Shown: positions 26,673 to 34,998 of the stretch, piece after piece
Layout: each line of letters starts with the position of its first letter
Position numbering within the stretch: the stretch's first letter is position 1
Assembly (NCBI GenBank): GCA_001541255.1
Contig: LNQR01000056.1
Location: 1 to 64,000 of the forward strand
Origin: Candidatus Magnetominusculus xianensis
GTDB lineage: Bacteria; Nitrospirota; Thermodesulfovibrionia; Thermodesulfovibrionales; Magnetobacteriaceae
Length of the DNA stretch: 64,000 nt
Direction: 5' to 3'
Translations under genes and position numbers: made by a program
The notes under the pieces: generated by a model
Databases searched by the model: none
What the model was told of the DNA's origin: nothing
The model's input: the letters and a program-made list of their open reading frames with translations, nothing else

Positions 26673-27989
26673 TCACACTCCGCATGTCACGGCATAGGCA
26701 TCAAGGTATGCCTTAATGGTCTCCGGTCTGCTGTCATCCTCCGAAAGATATGCCACAATATCATCTATTAACTGCATATCCATATTCAAAAATGCCGTGT
26801 CTGCGTCTTTATAATTATCAATAACGGCAAAGGCAGTTTCTATAGCAGGCACCCTCTGTTTTATAAACTCAACGACTGAAGGAAAATCCTTCGACAACAT
26901 TTCATTTATCTCATCAAAGGATTCCTCATCCCCCTGACCGGCTATCTCCGTATGAAGACCTTCTTTTACATCACAAAATGATACCGTAGTGCGTCCTTCG
27001 ATAAACGCTGAGACACAGGCTATTCGTGCAGCCCGAATAGAGGAACGAGGCCCCAGATAAACAGCAATATTGTTCAATTCCCGAATTGTACTAACGATAA
27101 ACTCAAGAAATAGTTTAGGTAATCTAACCCCCAGACCATTCTTAGCAAGCTCCTTTTGCACTATCAGAATCTCATCCCCAAACCCTACCCTGCCAACGGG
27201 GATACCTACGAGGCGGTTAGCCACTGCCTTGTGAATCCTGAAGTCATTTGTATTATTTGTCGTTGATACAAAAAGCAAATCCACTGGGAATGTCATCCTG
27301 CTGTTAGACGGAGTAAAACGCCTCTCCTGAAGGGCTTGGATAAGGGCATATTGCGCCTCGTTGTTCATAAGCCCAAGTTCATCGACAAATAGGACACCAC
27401 CCGACGCCTGGGCAATCTTCCCACCCTCAAGCACACGCGGGTCAAAGGGGTCGCCTATTTCGGCAAATCGTAACAGATGGTACATGCCTAATATTTTCTC
27501 CGGTTCAATGTCCTCGTTACCCTGAAGCCGGGCAAACCCGCTTCCTTCAGTAATATATATCCTCTCGATGGGTATCAGTTTAGCCGGGCTTGCCGCATAC
27601 TTATGCCTGCACACCGGACAGACGTTGTCTAATGCCGAATGGTCGTTCTCAACGATATAGTTGTACAGATGGATGGAGTTTTCCCTTACCGGACATCCCA
27701 CATTCGTATAAACAGGATGTGTAAGATAGTACCCCTGTAAGACAGTAAACACGGCGTTACTCAGATGGGTCTTACCAACGCCGAAATCACCCTTTATGAG
27801 AGCCCCGCTGCCTGTTGCAAGCACTTCAACAAGACGGCGTTTCACATGCCCCAGACCGAATATCAGGGGAAAGGCGTCCTCATCAGTGGCAACCATCTCC
27901 CTGATTCTATGAATAAAACGCCCGCTGACACTGAGTGTACAGGGGGGCATCTCATATAAATCTATAAGATGTTTATTTTCTCTTTGCAT
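26673..27989 (-). CDS. ChlI/MoxR-like AAA+ ATPase with cysteine insertion
   Basis: The 438-residue protein has a Walker A motif GDFGVGKT (67-74), Walker B GGVLFVDELGLMN, sensor 1 in LLFVSTTNNTNDF and an arginine-rich lid, as in magnesium-chelatase subunit I relatives. An insertion after Walker A contains C99 and a CPVC pair (124-127), which could bind zinc or a cluster with another thiol. It is the first gene of the operon with the VWA protein 10 nt downstream. A role in Mg chelation is unlikely without the H subunit; a chaperone or assembly role is more plausible. Confidence 0.85.
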   Translation of the reverse strand: MQRENKHLIDLYEMPPCTLSVSGRFIHRIREMVATDEDAFPLIFGLGHVKRRLVEVLATGSGALIKGDFGVGKTHLSNAVFTVLQGYYLTHPVYTNVGCPVRENSIHLYNYIVENDHSALDNVCPVCRHKYAASPAKLIPIERIYITEGSGFARLQGNEDIEPEKILGMYHLLRFAEIGDPFDPRVLEGGKIAQASGGVLFVDELGLMNNEAQYALIQALQERRFTPSNSRMTFPVDLLFVSTTNNTNDFRIHKAVANRLVGIPVGRVGFGDEILIVQKELAKNGLGVRLPKLFLEFIVSTIRELNNIAVYLGPRSSIRAARIACVSAFIEGRTTVSFCDVKEGLHTEIAGQGDEESFDEINEMLSKDFPSVVEFIKQRVPAIETAFAVIDNYKDADTAFLNMDMQLIDDIVAYLSEDDSRPETIKAYLDAYAVTCGV

Positions 27990-28312
27990 CGCAGCTCACC
28001 GTTTTTTATACAGATATTATTGGTAATAATAGTTACAACTGGTTTGGATTATAACATTTTTGGTCTTAAATTACCAGCATACCTTAAACGGCAGCAAAGT
28101 GTAAATGCACTTGCTGTCATAGGGTATAAAAAGGCGTAGTTGATACTTTTCATAACTACTTATAAATGTTGACAAAAAAGAATGTTTTGGTATGAGCTAA
28201 TAATTGCTTATTGATTTTATCCTAATTGTTATGGTATCTCACGTACACTATACGATTTGTTTCCTTTTGTCTATTGGCAATGTTTATTAATGTTTGAGAT
28301 TGATGTTTGATG
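27990..28312. other. AT-rich intergenic region
   Basis: About 320 bp separate the divergent AAA operon and the restriction-modification-like locus. It is AT-rich with several short direct repeats of TGTTTGA-like words just before 28313. No coding frame or structured RNA is evident. Confidence 0.4.
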
Positions 28313-28528
28313 ATGTTTGATAAGGTATGGTATGAAAAATGGCTTACGGTGCCAAAATAGAAAGGTTATCTTACCGCTTAGGAAGAAGCAGTCACACGTA
28401 GTGTATCACTTGCGACATTGCAGAACAGGGATGAGACAAGGAAGCTTAGACCTTACCGTAGCCATAGTTATTGTCTTTACAATCGCCATGAATTGGAAGT
28501 TTTTTTGCAGAAAGTGAGAGCCGACTGA
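28313..28528 (+). pseudogene. MerR/excisionase-like HTH gene with two in-frame TAG codons
   Basis: Reading one frame from ATG 28313 gives 71 codons that end in TGA overlapping the methyltransferase start as TGATG. The C-terminal two-thirds reads like an excisionase/MerR-type DNA-binding domain: YLTA, then EEAVTRSVSLATLQ, then KLRPYR and CLYNRHELEVFLQKVR. TAG codons at 28358-28360 and 28379-28381 interrupt it, at positions where Lys or Gln would fit. There is no frameshift. Either the gene is dead through two point changes, or the domain is produced by reinitiation or readthrough. In restriction-modification loci such small HTH genes often control the methyltransferase. Confidence 0.6.
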
Positions 28529-29511
28529 TGACGCACTCTTTAGACGCTACGGAATCATTTTCTCTTGGTTATACCACTAAAGTTTTCACGTATGGTCGAA
28601 TCATTCACGCGGATTGTTTCGAGTGGCTTTCCCGTCTGCCTGAAAACTCGCTTCATGCTGTTGTTACAGACCCTCCTTATGGGGTTCGAGAATATGATGC
28701 TAACGAACTTGAAAAGCGCTCTAAAGGTAAAGGAGGGGTCTGGAGAATACCCCCCACTTTTGATGGTTCGGTACGTGCTCCGTTACCACGCTTCACAGCC
28801 CTTGACGCCAAAGACCGCAAACGGCTGTCTAAGTTTTTTTCTGAATGGTCACGTCTAACCGTCCATGCACTTAGACCTGGTGGTCATGTAATAATTGCTA
28901 CAAATGCCTTTATTGCAGCGTTGCTCTATGAAGCTCTTGTGGAAGGTGGACTTGAATTTCGAGGTCAATTAATTCGCCAAGTCCGCACACTTCGTGGCGG
29001 TGACCGTCCGAAGAATGCAGAAGAAGAGTTTCCCGACGTGTCGTCGATGCCGCGTGGTTGTTATGAGCCGTGGGGTTTGTTTCGTAAGCCTTTGCCGGAA
29101 AAAATGACCGTTAGTGAATGTCTTCGTCAGTTTCAAACGGGAGGATTACGCCGCTCACCAAATGGGAACCCTTTTGAAGATATAATTCCGAGTGAACGCA
29201 CCCCACGATTGGAGCGCGATATAGCCGATCACCCCAGCTTGAAACCACAGTCTTTTATGCGGCAAGTTGTTTACGCATCGTTGCCTTTGGGTGAAGGCAT
29301 ACTTGCTGACCCGTTTATGGGTTCTGGTTCTACCATTGCCGCAGCAGAAGCAATAGGACTTTACGCCATAGGTGTTGAAAGATATTTGGACTATTTTAAT
29401 ATAGCGTCTAAAGCCATTCCTGAACTAGCATCGCTCAATAAGCATCTGACAAAAACTCCGTTACTCGCTGACGTAACAAACAGGTCTGAACAGCTCAGTT
29501 TATACATGTAA
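28528..29511 (+). CDS. site-specific DNA methyltransferase (beta-class, N6-adenine or N4-cytosine)
   Basis: The 327-residue enzyme has catalytic motif IV TDPPYG at 47-52 and the AdoMet-binding motif I DPFMGSGS at 261-268. This IV-before-I order defines the beta class; the intervening region would hold target recognition. The sequence is complete and coding-like throughout, unlike its neighbours. The start overlaps the upstream HTH gene stop (TGATG). The ORF downstream looks like a broken partner, so this may now be an orphan methyltransferase acting on a recognition site that cannot be read from the sequence. Confidence 0.9.
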   Translation: MTHSLDATESFSLGYTTKVFTYGRIIHADCFEWLSRLPENSLHAVVTDPPYGVREYDANELEKRSKGKGGVWRIPPTFDGSVRAPLPRFTALDAKDRKRLSKFFSEWSRLTVHALRPGGHVIIATNAFIAALLYEALVEGGLEFRGQLIRQVRTLRGGDRPKNAEEEFPDVSSMPRGCYEPWGLFRKPLPEKMTVSECLRQFQTGGLRRSPNGNPFEDIIPSERTPRLERDIADHPSLKPQSFMRQVVYASLPLGEGILADPFMGSGSTIAAAEAIGLYAIGVERYLDYFNIASKAIPELASLNKHLTKTPLLADVTNRSEQLSLYM

Positions 29512-29541
29512 CGTTTAAGAGAGAGGTAAAGTTTAATTGAT

Positions 29542-29840
29542 ATGCTTTAATTCCGCGATTCGGCACAAAAACTGCGAATGAGCCCTCCGGTTGCAGAAGA
29601 TGAAGCTAAGGCGTGTCAAGCCGTGCCATTGCAAGCCAATGGCTTTAATCAGAAAGCTCAAATTCCATTTGGGTTGAAGACCGAGCATATTCGAACAGCG
29701 ATGCAAGACTTTCTCGATTTTCTCACTTTTGTAAATACAGCGTTGCATTCAAAACAAATCCCACGCCTCGAATCCTATTGGAAGATAATTTACCAATTCC
29801 TGATTCTACTTCTTTTGCGGAATACATTGCCGTTCATTGA
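29542..29840 (+). pseudogene. broken partner ORF, possible restriction-endonuclease remnant
   Basis: Coding-like sequence begins just after the methyltransferase (RDSAQKLRMSPPVAEDEAKA, then IPFGLKTEHIRTAMQDFLDFLTF and HSKQIPRLE). An in-frame TAA at 29548-29550 follows the nearest ATG (29542), so the intact start is lost or is the ATG at 29578. Near 29766-29785 the coding signal moves to another frame (LLEDNLPIPDSTSFAEYIAVH) and stops at 29838-29840, just before the MITE-like element. The downstream part expected of a nuclease is absent. The identity as the cognate restriction enzyme is inferred from position only. Confidence 0.45.
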
Positions 29841-29848
29841 AAAATTTA

Positions 29849-29985
29849 GACATATTAAGGGTCTCACAATAGAACCAACTTGAAGAATGAGGGCTCTGCC
29901 CTCAAACTCCCGGCAGGGAACTTGTCCCCTGCACCCCATCTATGGGGCTTCGCCCCTTTGAATCTTATGAGACCGTTAATATGTC
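29849..29985. mobile_element. 137-bp MITE-like element with 18-bp terminal inverted repeats
   Basis: The ends GACATATTAAGGGTCTCA (29849-29866) and its inverse at 29968-29985 match at 17 of 18 positions. The GC-rich interior folds into three hairpins: GAGGGC/GCCCTC (29889-29903), GCAGGG/CCCTGC (29913-29932) and GGGGC/GCCCC (29944-29956). This interior resembles a short structured repeat common between genes in many bacteria. There is no coding capacity, so movement would need a transposase encoded elsewhere. It lies at the broken end of the partner ORF. Confidence 0.65.
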
Positions 29986-30032
29986 AAATGGGAAGCCTAC
30001 GGCAACTTCTAAAACAATAACAATTATAGATA

Positions 30033-30061
30033 TTGACATATAATATTATATGTGTTATCAT
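30033..30061 (+). promoter_or_regulatory. near-consensus promoter of the micro-gene pair
   Basis: A perfect -35 TTGACA (30033-30038), a 17-bp AT-rich spacer and -10 TATCAT (30056-30061) predict a start near 30068, about 55 nt before the first ATG. It is one of the best promoter matches in the window. Confidence 0.65.
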
Positions 30062-30123
30062 ATCTCTATGTCACCTGTGGGTATCCCACGCAAACAATCA
30101 TTATACATCGAGGAGGTCATGCC

Positions 30124-30264
30124 ATGACATTTTATTTTATCACAAGGGTCAGAGACAGGTGGATTCCCGGCTCAATCTCAGCCTCAAGCGCCGACGATGC
30201 CAGGCTCAGTATCGAAAACACTAAATATCCTGTCGTCGTCATAGAAAATTTCTCATCAAATTAA
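30124..30264 (+). CDS. 46-residue small protein of unknown function
   Basis: The frame MTFYFITRVRDRW...VVVIENFSSN encodes 46 residues behind a strong Shine-Dalgarno (GAGGAGGT, 30110-30117) and the promoter at 30033. Predicted structure is a beta strand, a small helix (SADDARLSIEN) and a second strand (YPVVVIEN), with no signal peptide or cysteine. I do not recognise the family. The ribosome-binding site, promoter and the second small gene 38 nt downstream argue that it is real. Confidence 0.6.
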   Translation: MTFYFITRVRDRWIPGSISASSADDARLSIENTKYPVVVIENFSSN

Positions 30265-30302
30265 GCATCATCAAATTAAGCATCAATGAGGAGGTGTAGC
30301 TC

Positions 30303-30437
30303 TTGTATAAAATAACCTGTAAACGATGCAGGAACATCGTTACTACGTGGAATAACAGAGGCGGCAGAGGGAGCTGCTTTTGTCGCTGCGGCTCACCGCT
30401 CTACTACGCCGATGCAGTGCGTGCGGACTTACCTTAG
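30303..30437 (+). CDS. 44-residue zinc-ribbon-like protein
   Basis: Starting at TTG 30303 after a strong Shine-Dalgarno (GAGGAGGTG, 30290-30298), the product reads MYKITCKRCRNIV...GSCFCRCGSPLYY and contains C6-x2-C9 and C25-x-C27-x-C29, a compact zinc-ribbon arrangement. It shares a probable transcript with the preceding 46-residue gene. Its stop overlaps the convergent gene's stop by 9 nt. Com-like and rubredoxin-like small zinc proteins look similar; I cannot assign a function. Confidence 0.6.
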   Translation: MYKITCKRCRNIVTTWNNRGGRGSCFCRCGSPLYYADAVRADLP

Positions 30438-30956
30438 CCCAATTACATGCTCAACAAAGTAGTACGGCCTCTCTCCCGGACTGTAATCATTTAGCGCACG
30501 TTTAAAGGCATCTGCGGCGTCAGGGGTGGCAAGTGACTGAAGGGTTTGCCTCACCCCTGAAGTTTCTAAGTAATCGCACACGGCTCCGACGTATTCCATC
30601 AGCAGGTCTCTCATGTGGTCGTGGTTGAGTTTCTTTGCCTTTTCGTTTAACACCACGCTTATGGATTCAATGGCGTGATAGATAACCCGCAGGGCTGCCC
30701 TTACCTCCTTTATTGCCCTCGGGTCATAGACAGAGACAGACGGTACGACAATCCCCCTGCCCTCTAATTCCCTCAGTATTACGCCGGTATATATGTCGAG
30801 AAAGTCCATCAGGACAGATGAGCTAAACGGGGTGTTTTCGTCATCAATATAACGCCATACGAATTCAATATGTGCCGCTGCGGCCCTGTCTTCAATAATA
30901 TTAGAGGCAATCGTGCTGTAGGGGTCAGCGTTGTACGAAGTATGTTCGTCTGACAT
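30429..30956 (-). CDS. hypothetical cytoplasmic helical protein
   Basis: The 175-residue protein is predicted to be almost wholly alpha-helical, with no signal peptide, membrane helix or recognisable motif. It follows the 203-residue membrane-anchored protein by 2 nt and is the last gene of the recQ/TMTC run. Its composition is ordinary for the genome. I do not recognise a family. Confidence 0.65.
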   Translation of the reverse strand: MSDEHTSYNADPYSTIASNIIEDRAAAAHIEFVWRYIDDENTPFSSSVLMDFLDIYTGVILRELEGRGIVVPSVSVYDPRAIKEVRAALRVIYHAIESISVVLNEKAKKLNHDHMRDLLMEYVGAVCDYLETSGVRQTLQSLATPDAADAFKRALNDYSPGERPYYFVEHVIGLR

Positions 30957-30958
30957 GA

Positions 30959-31570
30959 TTATTTATCTCCTGATGGCGCTGCGGCCATAAGCTGCCGCCC
31001 AAGGCCCGCTAAGAATTTATTCTTATACTCGCCTTTTTTTGACTTTGAGGTCTCAAGTACATCTATCATAATATTATTTTTAAGAAATAATACCCTTGAG
31101 GCGAATAGCCCATTTGGAGTTGGCGGAAAATCCCAGCGCAGCTTCTTTACGCTTGATACAAAGACTTGATAACCGTCAGAAGCGGCAACCTTATCATAAC
31201 GATTTTTCTTGATAGCCAGGACATAATCGTCGTAATTTTTCTGTGCCTTCTCGCGTGATTTATACATTGTAATCTTTATAGTGATTTTATAGTATTTATC
31301 CACATCCTCATATGTTCTCATGCTCCAGTTAAAGGACTCCCCGCAAAATTTCAACTTGCAGTCATCCATTGCTGAAGGAGTGATATTGTCTATAATGGGA
31401 TTAAAATCAATCATTTCGTAGGCACGTTGAGTACCTGATGCAATAATAGGCGTTATATCGGCCTTTTGTTCCGTATAATCGAAATATGGCACATAATTAA
31501 AGACAAAGGACGATAACACTGTAAACATCACAAAAGATGTTGCGATGAATATGAGCCTCTGCCGCTTCAT
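30959..31570 (-). CDS. hypothetical membrane-anchored periplasmic protein
   Basis: The 203-residue protein has one N-terminal membrane helix (about 7-25) and a periplasmic domain with two cysteines (DDCKLKFCGE, possibly a disulfide) and alternating beta strands. It overlaps the TMTC-like gene by 4 nt (ATGA), so it is translationally coupled to it and may act with it in glycan or envelope assembly. No known domain is evident. Confidence 0.65.
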   Translation of the reverse strand: MKRQRLIFIATSFVMFTVLSSFVFNYVPYFDYTEQKADITPIIASGTQRAYEMIDFNPIIDNITPSAMDDCKLKFCGESFNWSMRTYEDVDKYYKITIKITMYKSREKAQKNYDDYVLAIKKNRYDKVAASDGYQVFVSSVKKLRWDFPPTPNGLFASRVLFLKNNIMIDVLETSKSKKGEYKNKFLAGLGRQLMAAAPSGDK

Positions 31571-33111
31571 CGGACATACTCCTTTGCCGGTCCGAAATTC
31601 GGGTCAACTGCCAGCGCCTTCCTGAAATAGACCAGTGCCTCTTCACGTCTGCCAGCGTTCATCAACGATAATCCCATTCCATAGTATGAGGCAGGGCTGT
31701 CTGGGTCAAGCTCTGATGCCTTTGCAAAGTACAATGACGCCTCGTGTGCCTTGTTCTTGTTAAGCAGGATAAAACCGGCGTTAACGTATGGTTTTTCGAA
31801 TGACGGTTTTATTGCAATAGATTTCTTGTAATTACTGAGGGCCTCATCCTCATTTCCTTTAGCCAAATATGCAGAGCCTAAGTTGAAATATGCTATGAAG
31901 TTATCCTGAGTCACACTTGCCGCACGGCTAAACAGACTGATGTCATCCCGCCAGTGCGCCGTCTGCCTTATTGATAAAAATGATAAACAGGTACAGGTTG
32001 TTAATATAACTGCCACATTTATATATAGAATAATCCCGCGCCCGGCAGTCTTCTGAAGCCCGTCACCAGCAGCCTGGCTGATAATGATAAATATACCGAT
32101 TAACGGTAAATACGCATACCTGTCTGCCATAGCCTGATACCCCACCTGAGCAAGCCCGGCAACCGGCATAAGCACAATCAAATACCAAAACCACCCGACA
32201 AAAAAATATGGCGCCCGTTTTATCAATATAATTGAAGCCGCTGACACACCGGTTATAAACGCAGCGGCAAGTATGCCATGAGCCATGTTAACCGTATCGT
32301 GAACTATGTAAATAGGAGACAACGACAGCGGAACAAGTGTTTTATACAGGTACATAACATAAGAGATAAAGGCATTACTGAGCCTCTCTGTAAATGGAAG
32401 CACATTAAAAAACTCGTCCACATTCCACGCCCTCTGCACCCGGTAAGTAAAAATCCCTGCAGCAACAGAAAGCAGAAATAACGGGATTTTCTCCATTTGC
32501 TTATTAATCTTTCTTTTTAACGGCCAGTAATCAATAAGCACTAACACTACCGGCAGCACTATGGCAATAGGTTTAGACAACAACGAGGCGCTAAAACAAA
32601 CAATAACAGATATATACTTCCAAACCGACGGTTTTTTCACATAATACACATAACACCACATCGTGCTTAACCAGAAAAATGCGCTCAACAGCCCCTTTCT
32701 CTCTGATACCCACGCCACCGCCTCCACGTGAAGCGGGTGGACTGAAAACAGCGCGGCAACAAAGGCGCTCCGCCACGGCAACCCCGTCATCAGCTCAAGC
32801 ACAATAAACACTAAGACCGTATTCGCAGCGTGAATCAGGACATTTGTCATGTGATGACCGGCAGGTTTAAGGCCGTACAGGGTAATGTCCAGCATGTGAG
32901 AAAGCCACGCCAGAGGCATTACGGCAGTTCCGGTATAGGGGGTGGTAAAGGCCCATGTGACGCTTTTTCTTGTCAGACCATCGCGCACATAGGGGTTTTC
33001 TGTGATGAAAAGATTGTCGTCATAATTTACAAAGTTAAATGTCCTCACCTGAGAAAACATGGCAAGCGTCATAAGAAATAATGCGGTTGAAATTACAATT
33101 GACCTGGCCAT
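31567..33111 (-). CDS. polytopic membrane protein with C-terminal TPRs (TMTC/GT-C-like)
   Basis: The 514-residue protein has about ten membrane helices (1-390) and three to four TPR units at about 395-510 (FIAYFNLGSAYLAKGNEDEAL and similar). The first periplasmic loop contains NYDDNLFITENP, and SVHPLHVEAVAWVSERKG is the hallmark loop of TMTC-like, GT-C-fold putative O-glycosyltransferases. It may move a sugar from a lipid carrier onto proteins. It begins at the recQ stop (TAATG overlap). Confidence 0.8.
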   Translation of the reverse strand: MARSIVISTALFLMTLAMFSQVRTFNFVNYDDNLFITENPYVRDGLTRKSVTWAFTTPYTGTAVMPLAWLSHMLDITLYGLKPAGHHMTNVLIHAANTVLVFIVLELMTGLPWRSAFVAALFSVHPLHVEAVAWVSERKGLLSAFFWLSTMWCYVYYVKKPSVWKYISVIVCFSASLLSKPIAIVLPVVLVLIDYWPLKRKINKQMEKIPLFLLSVAAGIFTYRVQRAWNVDEFFNVLPFTERLSNAFISYVMYLYKTLVPLSLSPIYIVHDTVNMAHGILAAAFITGVSAASIILIKRAPYFFVGWFWYLIVLMPVAGLAQVGYQAMADRYAYLPLIGIFIIISQAAGDGLQKTAGRGIILYINVAVILTTCTCLSFLSIRQTAHWRDDISLFSRAASVTQDNFIAYFNLGSAYLAKGNEDEALSNYKKSIAIKPSFEKPYVNAGFILLNKNKAHEASLYFAKASELDPDSPASYYGMGLSLMNAGRREEALVYFRKALAVDPNFGPAKEYVR

Positions 33112-34937
33112 TACGGAATATCAGGTTCCATCTTTGGATTTTGTTCCAGATATGCCTTAATCTCCTCTATGAAGTCATCGCCGTAGCGGTCAATTTTATA
33201 CTGCCCGACGCCGGCAATATTCAACAACTGATTAATTGATGTCGGATAGTGCCTGCACATCTCATGAAGGGTCCTGTCAGAAAATACAATAAACGGGGCA
33301 ACATTCTGCTCATCGGCAAGTCTGCGCCGCAGCGCGCGCAGGCACTCAAACAGCGCCTTGTCATAATCTTCAAATTGACTGCCCGCCTCGGTGCGGGATA
33401 CCTTTTTAATAACCTCTGCCTTTATCTCCGGGCGCATGTTCGCCATAACGGTCTCATTGTCAAATAAGACATTTGTCCCATGTTGCGTAAGTTTGATAAC
33501 AGGATATTTATCGCCTTCCTGAACGAGGAGCTCCTGGACAATCAGCTCATCAAAAATCGCGCGCCAGTAGTCTTTGTCCTTGTGCTTACCTGCCCCAAAG
33601 GTCTTTACCTTGTCGTGTTTAAGCTCCAGCACGCGCTTTGTCCCTTTGCCAAGCACAACATCTGTGACATGGAGGCGCCCATAGCGCTGGCCTGTCCTCG
33701 ATACGGCAGACATGACAATCTGAGCGTCCTCTGTAATATCCCGCAGTTCATATGCACCTACGCATACGTCGCATGTGCCGCAGTTTTGCGGTTCATATTT
33801 CTCGCCTAAGTAGTCAAGCAGCTGCCTCCTCCTGCATATATTCACAGAGGCATAGCGAATCATTCTGGTGAGTTTTGCCTCCGCAGTGGCGCGCTCCTGT
33901 TCTTCCTCTATTTTATCAATAAAAAATCTGATCTTAAACGCATCCCCTGCAGAGTAATAAAGCACACACTCGGAGGGTTCACCGTCACGCCCTGCCCTGC
34001 CCGTCTCCTGATAATACCCCTCTATGTTTTTTGGCAGGTCGGCGTGTATCACAAACCGCACGTTTGATTTATCTATCCCCATGCCGAAGGCGATTGTGGC
34101 TGCTATTACGCTGACCTCGTCCTTACTGAAGGCATTTTGATTTTTGGTTCTCTCCTCGGCTGATAATCCGGCATGGTAAGGTAAGGCGCGAACACCGTTT
34201 TTCGTTAGATAATTTGACAATGTAACAGTAGAATCCCGCGTAGCCCGATATATTATGCCAGGACTTGAGGCGTGTTCCCTTATGAATTTCATGACCTGCT
34301 TTTCTATATCTATTTTTTTCTCCACGCGATAGAACAAGTTCCTTCTATCAAACGACGCCCGCACTACATACGGGTCGCGCAGCCCCAGTTTCCTTATTAT
34401 ATCCTCCTGCACCTGGGCCGTTGCCGTTGCCGTAAATGCCGCTATTGGAACCTCTCTAAAATTCATGGCAATCGATGACAGGCTCAAATAATCAGGCCTG
34501 AAATCATGCCCCCATTCAGAGATACAGTGTGCCTCGTCAATGGCAAATAAGGCGATGGGAACTGCCCGCAGGGTTTCATAGAAATGTGTCATCGCAAACC
34601 TCTCCGGCGCTATATACAAAAGCTCAAGGCTGTGGGCATGAATCCTCCTGTAAATAGAGTAAACCTCATCTACAGACAGGGAACTATTGAGATAAGCCGC
34701 AGAAAAACCGTTTTCCATCGCCGCATCCACCTGGTCTTTCATCAGAGAGATTAATGGGCTTATGACAACCACTGTCCCATTCAACAGCTTTGAGGGCAGT
34801 TGGTAACACAGGGATTTCCCCCCGCCTGTGGGCATCACCGCAAAGACATCCTTCTTTTGAAGGATATTCTTTATGATTGCCTCCTGATTTTCACGAAAAT
34901 CATGGAATCCAAAATGCTCTCTTAATACGTTTCTCAC
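33111..34937 (-). CDS. recQ: ATP-dependent DNA helicase RecQ
   Basis: The 608-residue protein has the full RecQ order: helicase domain with Walker A TGGGKS (37-42) and DEAHCISEWGHDFRP, the second RecA domain with the QETGRAGRDG arginine finger, the zinc-binding RQC region with four cysteines (CRRRQLLDYLG, CGTCDVC), the winged helix, and a C-terminal HRDC domain (about 515-595). It unwinds 3'-tailed DNA in recombination repair. It follows panC by 61 nt. Confidence 0.96.
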   Translation of the reverse strand: MRNVLREHFGFHDFRENQEAIIKNILQKKDVFAVMPTGGGKSLCYQLPSKLLNGTVVVISPLISLMKDQVDAAMENGFSAAYLNSSLSVDEVYSIYRRIHAHSLELLYIAPERFAMTHFYETLRAVPIALFAIDEAHCISEWGHDFRPDYLSLSSIAMNFREVPIAAFTATATAQVQEDIIRKLGLRDPYVVRASFDRRNLFYRVEKKIDIEKQVMKFIREHASSPGIIYRATRDSTVTLSNYLTKNGVRALPYHAGLSAEERTKNQNAFSKDEVSVIAATIAFGMGIDKSNVRFVIHADLPKNIEGYYQETGRAGRDGEPSECVLYYSAGDAFKIRFFIDKIEEEQERATAEAKLTRMIRYASVNICRRRQLLDYLGEKYEPQNCGTCDVCVGAYELRDITEDAQIVMSAVSRTGQRYGRLHVTDVVLGKGTKRVLELKHDKVKTFGAGKHKDKDYWRAIFDELIVQELLVQEGDKYPVIKLTQHGTNVLFDNETVMANMRPEIKAEVIKKVSRTEAGSQFEDYDKALFECLRALRRRLADEQNVAPFIVFSDRTLHEMCRHYPTSINQLLNIAGVGQYKIDRYGDDFIEEIKAYLEQNPKMEPDIP

Positions 34938-34998
34938 ACTGTTAGTTCCTTTTTACAAGTCATAGACCAAAGTGTCACAAGTCTATACTATAATATTA

